Shown: positions 7,045 to 15,881 of the stretch, in pieces
How the letters are laid out: the number at the start of each line of letters is the position of its first letter
Numbering within the stretch: position 1 is the stretch's first letter
NCBI RefSeq assembly: GCF_012935325.2
Contig: NZ_JABBYG020000031.1
Coordinates: forward strand, 1 to 44,928
Direction: 5' to 3'
DNA: 44,928 nt
From: Paenibacillus sp. PL91
GTDB lineage: Bacteria; Bacillota; Bacilli; Paenibacillales; Paenibacillaceae
The notes under the pieces: generated by a model
Told to the model about the DNA's origin: nothing
The model's database searches: none
What the model saw: only the letters and a program-made list of their open reading frames with translations
Program-made: the position numbers and the translations under genes

Positions 7045-8650
7045 TTTATTAGTCGTTGATGATGAAGAAATTGCGATTCGCGGCATCGTAGAAGGAATTG
7101 ATTGGTCGACCCTGCCTATTGCCAACATCTATACAGCCATTGATGCAGAGGAAGCGCAGTCCTTGCTGACTGCACATACGATCCATATTATGCTGTCAGA
7201 CATCGATATGCCGAATCAAAGCGGCATTGACCTGCTGGAGTGGACGAATGAGCATTCGCCTTCCACTGTGACAATCTTCCTTACCGGGCATGCTGATTTT
7301 AAGTATGCGCAGCAGGCGGTACAGCTTGATTGCTTCGATTATTTGCTTAAGCCTATCGACCACAACGCATTGAAAGCATGCGTGAAGGAGGCGCTGGACA
7401 AGGCTCGCGATCTGGAGCAGCTTGCAAATATTCGCGGGACTTACAGCTTGTTTTATGAGCAGTGGAGTAAGCAGCGTCCGATTCTAATCGAGCGCTTCTG
7501 GCAGGATATCATCCATTATAGGCTTTCTGCTGCGCCGCAGCAGCTTGATTCCGCGCTGCAAAACTATGCTTTGCCGCTTCAAGCGGGCAGCATAATTCGC
7601 GTCGTCCTCATAAGCATCGAGCAGTGGCGAGAGGAATGGTCGGCCCGCGACGAAGAGATTATGACCTATGGCGTTAAAAACGCGGCCGAGGAGCTTGTGC
7701 TTCAGAGCGATCCGGGGCTTATTGTTCAGGATGGAAGCGGTATATTATATGCGCTATTGTATAACTCGCCTGATGGAGATGAGCCATCCATTGCCGTACT
7801 TAACGAGCGCTGCAAAACGTTTATTAATCAGTGCAAAAGCATGCTTCATTGCCATCTTTCCTGCTATATCGGAGAGAACGTCGAGGTAAAGCAGCTCCGC
7901 GCCTCCGTGCAGACGCTGCTATCCCTGGAGCGCAGCAACGTTAGCAGTACATGCGCCATCATTATGGAGCGAGACATTAAGCAGAAGCAAGCACACAGCA
8001 TCCCGCAGCAAGCTCCCTTCTCCGATTGGGCGCTGCTGCTCGAATCAGGCAAGCGGACGGAATTAGCGCTGCGGATCGATGAGTGCTTCGACCAGATGCA
8101 GCAAAGCAGTGTTGATTACACGCATATGGCTTCGTTTTATTACGGCTTTATGAATATGCTGATCCAATGGTTAAATAAAAAATCAGTGCAATTGACCGAT
8201 GTTTTCTCGAATAGGGAATGGGAGGTTGGCGAGAATGTCCTGAAATCGTTAGCCCGAATGCGGATTTGGGCACAGCAATTATGCGCTCAGGTAACGGAAT
8301 ACGCCAATCAGAACGGAAAGGACGTATCGCAGGTTGTAGATAAGGTTCAGCGCTATATGGAGGAGCATCTTGGCGAAGAATTCAGCCGCGAGCAGGCTGC
8401 TGAGTCGGTTTATTTGAATCCTGCTTATCTATCTCGACTGTTCCGCAGGGAAACCGGCAGTTCGTTAACGGATTACTTGGTAAGATTAAGAATAGCGAAG
8501 GCGCGCAGCTTGCTGGAGCAGACGAATAACCGGGTCAGCGACGTCGCACTTCATGTAGGCTATGCTAATTTCTCGCATTTCTCCAAGCTATTTAAGAAGA
8601 TGACCGGCATGACGCCGCAGGAGTATCGCAAAAAGTACCAGGATGTATGA
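7037..8650 (+). CDS. Response regulator with AraC-type DNA-binding domain, YesN family
   Basis: This 537-residue protein is the partner of the YesM-type kinase. An N-terminal receiver domain (LLVVDDEE, phosphoacceptor Asp in MLSDIDMP, Lys in LLKPID) is joined by a long middle region to a C-terminal pair of AraC helix-turn-helices (SREQAAESVYLNPAYLSRLF and VSDVALHVGYANFSHFSKLF). It starts at TTG, overlapping the kinase stop, with AAGGGG about eight bases upstream. The regulated target is most likely the permease and binding-protein genes immediately downstream. Confidence 0.93.
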   Translation: MYNLLVVDDEEIAIRGIVEGIDWSTLPIANIYTAIDAEEAQSLLTAHTIHIMLSDIDMPNQSGIDLLEWTNEHSPSTVTIFLTGHADFKYAQQAVQLDCFDYLLKPIDHNALKACVKEALDKARDLEQLANIRGTYSLFYEQWSKQRPILIERFWQDIIHYRLSAAPQQLDSALQNYALPLQAGSIIRVVLISIEQWREEWSARDEEIMTYGVKNAAEELVLQSDPGLIVQDGSGILYALLYNSPDGDEPSIAVLNERCKTFINQCKSMLHCHLSCYIGENVEVKQLRASVQTLLSLERSNVSSTCAIIMERDIKQKQAHSIPQQAPFSDWALLLESGKRTELALRIDECFDQMQQSSVDYTHMASFYYGFMNMLIQWLNKKSVQLTDVFSNREWEVGENVLKSLARMRIWAQQLCAQVTEYANQNGKDVSQVVDKVQRYMEEHLGEEFSREQAAESVYLNPAYLSRLFRRETGSSLTDYLVRLRIAKARSLLEQTNNRVSDVALHVGYANFSHFSKLFKKMTGMTPQEYRKKYQDV

Positions 8651-8681
8651 GTAAGAAGTCACTGCACCGTTAATATGGTCA

Positions 8682-8712
8682 CGGCGCCGACAGATGTCGG
8701 CGTCTTTTTTTT
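8682..8712 (+). terminator. Intrinsic terminator after the YesN-type regulator
   Basis: The stem GGCGCCGAC/GTCGGCGTC with an AGAT loop is followed by eight T. It separates the regulatory pair from the transporter genes, which therefore need their own promoter or read-through. Confidence 0.9.
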
Positions 8713-8768
8713 ATACAATTTAATCAAGAGAAATGACTCAAAGCCTTAGAAAGAGGAGGAGGAAGACG

Positions 8769-9746
8769 ATGGCGGATCAGACGTCGAAAGCTGCGGCAAC
8801 GGCCTATATTCCACAAATCAAAGCTAGGAAGACATCGCATTTACTCATATTCCGCAAATACTGGATGTTTTATGTGATGATGCTCCCGGCCATCGTTCTG
8901 CTTGTATTCAACAACTATATTCCGATGTTCGGCATCATTATCGCGTTTAAAAGCATTAACTACGCGGATGGCATACTCGGAAGCGCCTGGAGCGGGTTAA
9001 CGAACTTCGAGTATTTGTTCAAGACCTCCGATGCGTGGATTATTACGCGAAACACACTGCTGTACAACTCCGGTTTCATTATACTCAATCTGATCATTCC
9101 GCTGGCGTTTGCGCTAATGCTTAATGAGATTCGCAATCGCTTCGTCGCCAAGCTCCATCAAACGGTTATGTTTCTTCCTTATTTTCTATCCATGGTCGTA
9201 ATCAGCTATCTCGTCTTCGGCTTCATGAGCGATGAGCACGGCTACTTGAACAGCTCGCTGCTACCGGCACTAGGGCTTGAGAAGGTGAGCTGGTATTTTA
9301 CCCAGGAGGTATGGCCTTACGTCCTGCCGATCGTGAATACGTGGAAGAGCATGGGTTACTTTACCGTCATTTATATGGCTGCCATCATCGGCATTGACGA
9401 TGAGTATTACGAGGCTGCAACGATCGACGGGGCGAGCAAGTGGAAGCAAATGACCCGCATTACGATCCCGCTCATTATGCCGGTCATTACGATTATGACG
9501 CTGCTTCAGATCGGCAAAATATTTAATGCGGATTTTGGCCTGTTCTTCCAAGTGCCGAGAGAATCGGGCGTGCTGTTCCCCGTTACGAACGTAATCGATA
9601 CTTACGTCTATCGAACGTTTCTGACTGTAGGCGACATTGGCTTATCATCCGCAGCGGGTCTGCTTCAGTCAGTTGTCGGCTTTACGCTGGTTTTTCTGTC
9701 GAACTGGGTTGTGCGCCGCATCAACAAGGATAACGCACTGTTTTAG
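8769..9746 (+). CDS. Carbohydrate ABC transporter permease, LplB/MalF-like
   Basis: A membrane-spanning subunit of 325 residues for import of a sugar or oligosaccharide. It has six or so hydrophobic helices, the LplB-type opening PAIVLLVFNNYIPMFGIIIAF, and the EAA coupling loop EYYEAATIDGASKWKQM that docks on the ATPase. The start at 8769 follows AGGAGGAGG six bases upstream; an in-frame ATG at 8733 precedes that site and lacks a Shine-Dalgarno sequence. No ATPase gene is present nearby; transporters of this group commonly share an MsmK/MsmX-type ATPase encoded elsewhere. Confidence 0.93.
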   Translation: MADQTSKAAATAYIPQIKARKTSHLLIFRKYWMFYVMMLPAIVLLVFNNYIPMFGIIIAFKSINYADGILGSAWSGLTNFEYLFKTSDAWIITRNTLLYNSGFIILNLIIPLAFALMLNEIRNRFVAKLHQTVMFLPYFLSMVVISYLVFGFMSDEHGYLNSSLLPALGLEKVSWYFTQEVWPYVLPIVNTWKSMGYFTVIYMAAIIGIDDEYYEAATIDGASKWKQMTRITIPLIMPVITIMTLLQIGKIFNADFGLFFQVPRESGVLFPVTNVIDTYVYRTFLTVGDIGLSSAAGLLQSVVGFTLVFLSNWVVRRINKDNALF

Positions 9747-9796
9747 CAGATGTTTCATTAAGCTTTTTTCTATGAAAATATTATGGAGGTGAACCT

Positions 9797-10729
9797 ATGG
9801 AAGCAGTCGAGAAAATGTCGTCCGGGTCCAATCCAAAAAACCAATTGTCGATTCCGGCTTCTCTAGGCATCAATGTTTTCTTCATTGTTTATTCGCTGCT
9901 CTGCATCATACCGCTCGTGCTGATCGTGATGGTCTCGATTTCGGATGAGGCGACGGTCGTTCGGGAGGGCTATCAATTCATCCCTTCTAAGCTTGATCTT
10001 GCGGCCTATCAGTTTTTGTTCAAGGATGCGACCCAAATTATTCGGTCCTACAGCATCTCGATCCTCGTCACCATCGTTGGCACAACGCTCAGTTTAATTA
10101 TTATGGCGCTGTATGCGTATCCGATCTCAAGAGGGGACTTCCCGCATGCCAAGTTTTTTACCTTCTTCGTTTTCTTTACGATGCTGTTCTCAGGCGGACT
10201 CGTGCCATGGTACTTGGTGTATGTACGCGTTCTTGATTTAAAGGATACGCTGCTTGCCCTCATTATGCCGCTTCTCGTCGCAGCCTTCTTCGTGCTCATC
10301 ATTCGGACGTTCTTTCAGACGACGATTCCGGCAGCTGTGCTGGAGTCCGCTAAGATTGACGGTGCGGGAGAGCTCACTATTTTCGCCAAAATCGTCCTTC
10401 CCTTATCGCTTCCGGTGCTGGCGACGGTCGCACTCTTCCAGACGCTCACCTATTGGAATGACTGGTTTCTCAGCTTGGTGTTCATTACGAAGGATGGGAA
10501 TATTACTGTGCAATATTTGATGTATAAGACGATGCTGAACATTCAATTTCTTGCGAATAACAGCACGGCGGCAGCGGCTATTACGGCAGCGGGCGGAACG
10601 TTCAAATTTCCGAGCGAGACGGTCCGTATGGCGATGGTTGTCGTCGGCATCGGCCCTATTATTTTCGCTTACCCGTTCTTTCAAAAGTATTTTGTCAAAG
10701 GTCTAACCGTAGGCGCTGTGAAGGGATGA
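9797..10729 (+). CDS. Carbohydrate ABC transporter permease, LplC/MalG-like
   Basis: The second membrane subunit, 310 residues, with about six helices and an EAA loop VLESAKIDGAGELTIF. The C-terminus FFQKYFVKGLTVGAVKG is typical of LplC-like proteins. TGGAGGTGA lies five bases before the ATG. It forms a heterodimer with the preceding permease by family rule, taking substrate from the lipoprotein encoded next. Confidence 0.93.
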   Translation: MEAVEKMSSGSNPKNQLSIPASLGINVFFIVYSLLCIIPLVLIVMVSISDEATVVREGYQFIPSKLDLAAYQFLFKDATQIIRSYSISILVTIVGTTLSLIIMALYAYPISRGDFPHAKFFTFFVFFTMLFSGGLVPWYLVYVRVLDLKDTLLALIMPLLVAAFFVLIIRTFFQTTIPAAVLESAKIDGAGELTIFAKIVLPLSLPVLATVALFQTLTYWNDWFLSLVFITKDGNITVQYLMYKTMLNIQFLANNSTAAAAITAAGGTFKFPSETVRMAMVVVGIGPIIFAYPFFQKYFVKGLTVGAVKG

Positions 10730-10807
10730 TTGTCCGTTGCCAAAATGGCTGTAGCCGGCATTGCCGGTTTAGCATACAACTTAATTCTTAAGGGAGGTCC
10801 ACCCGCT

Positions 10808-12361
10808 ATGAAGCAAGTTAAACAAAAAACATCGATGCTTCTCCTGATGATGCTGACCATCGTACTCGTCGTGTCGGCATGCTCAGGAAACAACAGTAAA
10901 ACCAATAACAACGCAGAGCCTACGAAGGATACCGCTGCCGAGACGGACAAACCAGCGAGTACAGAAGAGGAGCCGCCTGCATCCGAACTGAAGCCTTACA
11001 AAATATCGCTCGTCTATCCAGGCACCCCTCAGACGGATGAGAAAAAGGTGGAAGAGGCGCTTAATAAGCTGCTGACCGAAAAAATTAACGCAACAATCGA
11101 TCTAATGCCAATAGACTGGGGCGCATGGGATGATAAAATCAATCTCATGATTGCTTCCCGCGAAGAAGTTGACATTATATTTACCGCACAGTGGAACGGC
11201 CATGCCAACAACGTTTCCAAGGGCGCATTCCTCGAGCTTGGCGACTTGATCGACCAATATGGCAAGGGCATCGTCGAATCCCTTGACCCTGCTTTCCTCG
11301 AAGGCGCTAAGATCAATGGCAAAAACTACGGCGTTCCAACGAATAAGGAGCTTGCAGCCGCAGGAGGCATCGTATATCGCAAAGACGTTACCGACGAGCT
11401 TGGCATCGATATGAGCAATGTGAAAACACCTCAGGATCTAGATGCGGTCTACGCCGCCGTAAAAGCAAAAAGACCGGATTTGACACCGCTTTACACAACG
11501 GCAGGAGCCTTTAACTCACATTTCTTCGCCAATTATGACTTTCTCGGCGATTCGACGATTCCGGGAGCTATCCTGAAAGATCAGGACGGCACGACCGTGA
11601 CGCCAATGGAGAAAATCGACCGCTACAAGGAATATTTGAACCTCACTCGCGATTATTTCAAAAAAGGCTACATCAACGCAGATGCCGCGACAACGCAGGT
11701 CGCTTCCGCAGATGCTTGGAAGGCAGGCACCGTATTCTCCACAGTCGAGCCGATGAAGCCGGGCAAGGACGCAGAAATTGCAAGCGCTGCAGGGCTGACA
11801 GGCAAGCTTGCCCAAATAATAATGACGGAAAAAACGGTCGCGACGTCTGAAACGGCTGGTTCAATGCTCGGCATCTCTTCTACCTCAAAGGACCCTGCCC
11901 GCGCTATGATGCTGATCAATCTGCTGCATACAGATAAAGAAATCAACAATTTGCTGAACTTCGGCATCGAAGGCGACCACTACACACGCAGCGGTGAAAT
12001 CATTACCGCAACAGGTAACACAGCGAACTATAACCCTGGCTCCGCTTGGATGTTCGGCAGCCAATTCCTTAACTATGTTTGGGATACGGAGGACCCAGAT
12101 AAGTGGGCCAAATTCAAAGAATTCAACCAAAACGCAAAAGTTTCTCCTGCGCTTGGCTTCGTATTTAACAGCGAGCCAGTGAAGGCTGAAGTAGGAGCGC
12201 TCGCAAACGTTATTCGTCAGTATCAAAGAGCGCTTGAAACCGGCTCCGTCGACGTTGATAAAATTTTAGCCGAGTATGAGGCAAAGCTGAAGGATGCTGG
12301 CGTTGACAAGGTCGTAGCCGAAAAGCAAAAGCAATTCGACGAATTTCTGGCAAGCAAATAA
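10808..12361 (+). CDS. Extracellular sugar-binding lipoprotein, LplA-like (copy 1)
   Basis: The solute-binding component, 517 residues, anchored outside the membrane. Its lipoprotein signal is KQKTSMLLLMMLTIVLVVSAC, with Cys as the lipidation site, then an Asn/Thr/Glu-rich linker and a type I binding fold. The C-terminal part (SAWMFGSQFLNYVWDTEDPD onward) looks like the DUF3502 region found on LplA-type proteins. The start at 10808 is preferred: AGGGAGGT lies nine bases upstream, whereas the longer frame from TTG 10730 would bury the signal peptide. A small CCGGC/GCCGG hairpin lies in the gap before it. A close paralog follows immediately. Confidence 0.92.
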   Translation: MKQVKQKTSMLLLMMLTIVLVVSACSGNNSKTNNNAEPTKDTAAETDKPASTEEEPPASELKPYKISLVYPGTPQTDEKKVEEALNKLLTEKINATIDLMPIDWGAWDDKINLMIASREEVDIIFTAQWNGHANNVSKGAFLELGDLIDQYGKGIVESLDPAFLEGAKINGKNYGVPTNKELAAAGGIVYRKDVTDELGIDMSNVKTPQDLDAVYAAVKAKRPDLTPLYTTAGAFNSHFFANYDFLGDSTIPGAILKDQDGTTVTPMEKIDRYKEYLNLTRDYFKKGYINADAATTQVASADAWKAGTVFSTVEPMKPGKDAEIASAAGLTGKLAQIIMTEKTVATSETAGSMLGISSTSKDPARAMMLINLLHTDKEINNLLNFGIEGDHYTRSGEIITATGNTANYNPGSAWMFGSQFLNYVWDTEDPDKWAKFKEFNQNAKVSPALGFVFNSEPVKAEVGALANVIRQYQRALETGSVDVDKILAEYEAKLKDAGVDKVVAEKQKQFDEFLASK

Positions 12362-12392
12362 GCGTTTAGCGAAGCATAGTGGCAAATAATGA

Positions 12393-12424
12393 AAACCCGC
12401 GTCCAGCAAAGGCGCGGGTTTTTC
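12393..12424 (+). terminator. Intrinsic terminator between the two binding-protein genes
   Basis: AAACCCGCG pairs with CGCGGGTTT around a short loop and is followed by a T run. The second binding protein therefore probably has its own transcript. Confidence 0.9.
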
Positions 12425-12504
12425 TTGCTTGCATTTTTGGGACTAATATTTACAATTAAACTATTGAACGTAATTTAATCATCCCATTAGGGGGCAATTC
12501 GACA

Positions 12505-14055
12505 ATGACCCGAACGACGAGCCTTTTGATTCGTGCAAGGATGCTCCTATGGGCTAGCTTATTTCTAATAAGCGCCTGCTCTAATCAGATTGGCGAGAAT
12601 AGCCCGCTCAGCAGCGACAATGAAAGCGCTTCATCCGAAGTAATGAAAAGCAGCGGATCACAGCAGAACCGAACATTGGAGCCATACACATTAAAATTTG
12701 TATATATTGGATCGCCGCAGAAGGATGAGGAAGAAGTCGAGGCGGCGATGAATACGTATTTAATAGATAAAATCAACGCAAAAATTGATCTCATGCCGAT
12801 TGATTGGGGGCCTTGGGACGACAAAATCAACCTGATGGTCGCATCGCGCGAGAAGATTGATCTATTATTTACAGCTCAGTGGAACAAGCATGCGGTAAAT
12901 GTGTCTAAAGGGGCATTTTTAGAAATCGATGAGCTGCTGGAGCAGTATGGACAAGGCATTTTGCAATCGCTAGACCCGATATTTCTAGCCGGTGCCAAAA
13001 TCGATGGGAAAAACTATGCGGTTCCGACGAACAAGGAGTTAGCTGCGCAAGGCGGGATCGTCTACCGCTCGGATATTGCCGAGGAGCTAGGCATTGACAT
13101 GTCCAAGATGAAAAAAATGGAGGATTTGGACGCGGTGTATCAAATTATTCTTGATAAAAAGCCGGGTATGACGCCTCTCTATATGAAGATGGGCGAGACA
13201 TTTAACTCGCACTACGTCGGTAATTTTGATGCGCTTGGCGATACTTCGATTCCCGGCATTATCCTTAAGGATGGGGAAAGCACAAAGGTCGTGCCGGCCT
13301 ACGAGGTTGACCGCTATGTGGATACGCTGCGCATTACGCGGCAGTTTTTTCAAAAGGGATACATTAATAAAGATGCGGCAACAAATCAGACGATGAACAA
13401 CGACGCTTTAAAATCTGGAGACGTCTTCTCCATTACTTCCGCATTGAAGCCCGGAAAGGATGAGGAGCTGGCTATTCAGACTGGCCTTATCGGCAAGCTG
13501 GCCCAGCTGCCATTAAATGAAAAGACGATTGCAACGTCTGAGACGGCAGGCTCTATGCTGGCGATCTCCTCTACCTCACAGGACCCTGCGCGCGCCATGA
13601 TGTTTATCAATTTGCTCCATACGGACTCATACTTGAACAATCTGCTGAATTACGGCATAGAAGGCAAGCATTATACGAAGGTTAACGAAAATATGATCAT
13701 GCCGACCGAGCATACACAGCTTTATAATCCAGGGTCCAATTGGATGTTCGGCAATCAGTTTCTGAACTATGTATGGGACTCTGAAGATCCTGACAAATGG
13801 AATCATTTCAAAGAATTCAATCAAAACGCAAAGCTCTCTCCTGGTCTTGGCTTCGTATTTGACGGTGATGCGGTTAGAGCTGAGGTGGCTGCTGTCGTCA
13901 ATGTAAACAGGCAATATCAAACCGCTCTGGAAACCGGATCTGTCGATATCGATAAAGTGTTGCCGGAGTACACAGAGAGGCTTCGAGCGGCCGGCATCGA
14001 GAAGATTGTTGCAGAGAAGCAAGCGCAATTCGATCAATTCCTGGCTAACAAATAA
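12505..14055 (+). CDS. Extracellular sugar-binding lipoprotein, LplA-like (copy 2)
   Basis: A tandem paralog of the preceding gene, 516 residues, collinear with it from KINAKIDLMPIDWGPWDDKI to the QFDQFLANK end. Its lipoprotein signal ends LFLISAC-SNQ. Shared segments include VPTNKELAA and ATSETAGSML; differences are concentrated in the linker and lid regions. AGGGGG lies ten bases before the ATG. A weak promoter-like TTTACA at 12449-12454 stands 16 bases before TAATTT. Duplication with divergence suggests a second substrate or affinity, sharing the same permeases. Confidence 0.9.
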   Translation: MTRTTSLLIRARMLLWASLFLISACSNQIGENSPLSSDNESASSEVMKSSGSQQNRTLEPYTLKFVYIGSPQKDEEEVEAAMNTYLIDKINAKIDLMPIDWGPWDDKINLMVASREKIDLLFTAQWNKHAVNVSKGAFLEIDELLEQYGQGILQSLDPIFLAGAKIDGKNYAVPTNKELAAQGGIVYRSDIAEELGIDMSKMKKMEDLDAVYQIILDKKPGMTPLYMKMGETFNSHYVGNFDALGDTSIPGIILKDGESTKVVPAYEVDRYVDTLRITRQFFQKGYINKDAATNQTMNNDALKSGDVFSITSALKPGKDEELAIQTGLIGKLAQLPLNEKTIATSETAGSMLAISSTSQDPARAMMFINLLHTDSYLNNLLNYGIEGKHYTKVNENMIMPTEHTQLYNPGSNWMFGNQFLNYVWDSEDPDKWNHFKEFNQNAKLSPGLGFVFDGDAVRAEVAAVVNVNRQYQTALETGSVDIDKVLPEYTERLRAAGIEKIVAEKQAQFDQFLANK

Positions 14056-14363
14056 AAGTATGGTTTATATAAAGTGCCGGGCAATCGATAGCTGCGATGC
14101 CGGTACTTTTGGTTCGGTGAGCGAGATAGATCATTTTGGCTTGATACATGGAAAAGTGCGGATTTGGCAGCGATATAGAGCCAAAAGCCGAATTTTTCCC
14201 CTGAAGGCGGGCGGCTGACTCGACCTAAGTCCAGTTCGAAAACCGCCGAAGGTCCGTTTTATAAAGGCGTAAATTGCTCTAAACTAAGTACATAAGCAAG
14301 AGCAACACACACACGGCAATAAACGAACTGAAAAAAAGAAAAGTTGAAAGGAGATGAAACGGG
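14056..14363 (+). other. Intergenic region before the envelope-stress operon
   Basis: About 300 bases with no credible gene. It holds the stem-loop at 14071-14110 and a small interrupted palindrome CGACCTAAGTCC at 14221-14232 that resembles the GAC-N4-GTC pattern of LiaR-type boxes. A weak TATAAA at 14260 follows it. The LiaR-box reading is a guess from the genes downstream. Confidence 0.4.
14071..14110 (+). terminator. Probable terminator after the second binding-protein gene
   Basis: AAAGTGCCGG and CCGGTACTTT form a ten-pair stem with one wobble around an 18-base loop. The T tract is short (TTTTGG), so termination may be partial. Confidence 0.6.
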
Positions 14364-14660
14364 ATGAATGGAAAAAGCGCGTTAGGCGTACTGCTCGTGA
14401 TCGTCGGGGTTATCGCGGTACTTAATTTTGTGGGTATCCACTTCGGTGCCATATTCGGATTCTTGCTCCCGTTCATACTAATCGGACTGGGTATCGTCGG
14501 TTGGATGAACAGCAAGAAATGGATTGGCGGCATACTTATCGTAATCGGCGGTATGATGGTTCTCGGCAAGCTCGGCGGCGTCGTTTTGCTGCTTCTGGCA
14601 ATCGGCTTGATCGTAGCTGGTGTGAGCCTCTTCAAGAAAGATAAACGCAGAGCTTACTAA
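14364..14660 (+). CDS. LiaI/LiaF-type small membrane protein
   Basis: At 98 residues this is almost entirely hydrophobic: four short helices separated by Gly-rich turns (GVLLVIVGVIAVLNFV, FLLPFILIGLGIVGW, IGGILIVIGGMMVLG, VLLLLAIGLIVAGVSLF), then a KKDKRRAY tail. This is the LiaI/LiaF-like transmembrane region without the C-terminal domain of LiaF. AAAGGAGATGA precedes the ATG. In Bacillus, LiaI anchors the PspA homolog LiaH at the membrane; the adjacent pspA genes suggest the same job here. Confidence 0.78.
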   Translation: MNGKSALGVLLVIVGVIAVLNFVGIHFGAIFGFLLPFILIGLGIVGWMNSKKWIGGILIVIGGMMVLGKLGGVVLLLLAIGLIVAGVSLFKKDKRRAY

Positions 14661-14735
14661 GCGCTGCGAGAGATAAAAGAAAGCAAGGTTTAACGAAGCA
14701 GAGTATGCATCGCAAAACGTTAAGGAGGACATGGA

Positions 14736-15422
14736 ATGAGTATTATGAAGCGAGTGCGCGACATTACGGTTGCTACACTTAATGAACGTCTTGAGAAATC
14801 AGAAGATCCGGTTCGGATGATTGATCAGTTTCTCTGGTCTACCAGAGAAGATATTATTCAAGCAGAGAAGCTGTACCAGCAATATGCGGGTCATAGCAAT
14901 CACTTAAAGGCACAATGGCTGCAAGCTGAGGAGCAGAAGGAACGGCGCGAGAATCAAGCGTTGACGGCTCTAAAGGCTGGCGAGGAGCAGCTCGCAAGAA
15001 TCGCCCTTCACGAGAAAGCAAGCTGTGAAGAACGCTCTGTTCAATACCGTGAGCTATTCGAGCAAAGCAGGCAAAATACGCTGGACCTAGAAGAACAGCT
15101 TCGCGAGATGCGCAGCGAGTATCAATCGGTATACGATAAACGCGAATATTATGCGGCTCGGATGGAATCGCTAAGACTTCAACAGCGGATGAACAGTCGC
15201 TATACCAGCGGTTTTGGCGAGCAAGGCATTCAGTCCGGCTCTGTATTCAGAAGGCTGGAGGATCGCATTAGCGGCATGGAGCACGAAGCGAAAAGCTTGC
15301 GCGACATTCGCAGAATGGGACAAGAATTCGTAACGGAAGCGGGCAACACCGTACAATCCGTTATAGAACGTGAGCTTGAGCAGTTGAAGCGAAAGCTTGA
15401 GAAAGAGGGCTGGTCGTCTTGA
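14736..15422 (+). CDS. PspA/IM30 family protein (copy 1)
   Basis: A 228-residue, largely coiled-coil protein that binds stressed membrane. It begins MSIMKRVRDITVATLNERLEKSEDPVRMIDQFL, the amphipathic helix and hairpin start of PspA/LiaH. TAAGGAGG lies seven bases upstream of the chosen ATG; another ATG at 14731 runs into a stop at once. The stop overlaps the PspC gene start by four bases. Its middle is more diverged from the PspA consensus than the second copy. Confidence 0.88.
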   Translation: MSIMKRVRDITVATLNERLEKSEDPVRMIDQFLWSTREDIIQAEKLYQQYAGHSNHLKAQWLQAEEQKERRENQALTALKAGEEQLARIALHEKASCEERSVQYRELFEQSRQNTLDLEEQLREMRSEYQSVYDKREYYAARMESLRLQQRMNSRYTSGFGEQGIQSGSVFRRLEDRISGMEHEAKSLRDIRRMGQEFVTEAGNTVQSVIERELEQLKRKLEKEGWSS

Positions 15423-15880
15423 AGAAACTTTATCGTTCCTCACGCGACAAAAAAATATTAGGTCTTTGCGGCGGATTAGCGGAGATGTTGAACGTTGATG
15501 CAACACTGCTGCGGATCTTGTTAATAATTGTAACCATCATTACAGGTGGAGGAGTAATCCTGATTTATCTTTTGGCTGGCTTGGTTGTGCCGAAAGAACC
15601 GCCGATCTACTCGAACTTTGGTCCAAATGCCGGGTTCGGCAACGGTTATGGCGGCGGCTATAATCCAGGATTTGGCCAACAAGCGAATTCGCAATTTGGC
15701 GGTCCATACAAAAATCCGCCACAAGCACCAGGCTCTTGGAATACGCAAGGACCGGCACCACAGCCAGCGGCATCGACACAGTTCGATAGCATGATGGATG
15801 ATTTGGAGAAAAAAGCACTTCGTCGTGAAATTGAAGAATTGAAAGCCAAAATTGCTAAATACGAGAAGGGAGATTTTTAA
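15419..15880 (+). CDS. PspC-domain protein
   Basis: This 153-residue protein opens with the PspC signature (KKLYRSSRDKKILGLCGGLAEMLN, LLRILLIIVTIITGGGVILIYLLAGLVVP), giving one or two membrane helices. A Gly/Pro/Asn/Gln-rich linker follows, then a short C-terminal coiled coil (MDDLEKKALRREIEELKAKIAKYE). It starts at TTG within the preceding stop, with AGAGGG about nine bases upstream. PspC anchors or senses PspA at the membrane; the coiled-coil tail could contact PspA. Confidence 0.9.
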   Translation: MKKLYRSSRDKKILGLCGGLAEMLNVDATLLRILLIIVTIITGGGVILIYLLAGLVVPKEPPIYSNFGPNAGFGNGYGGGYNPGFGQQANSQFGGPYKNPPQAPGSWNTQGPAPQPAASTQFDSMMDDLEKKALRREIEELKAKIAKYEKGDF

Positions 15881-15881
15881 T

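Noticed and set aside
10730..10807. TTG start giving a longer binding lipoprotein
   Set aside because: It would place 26 residues before the lipoprotein signal; ATG 10808 has AGGGAGGT and a proper signal peptide.
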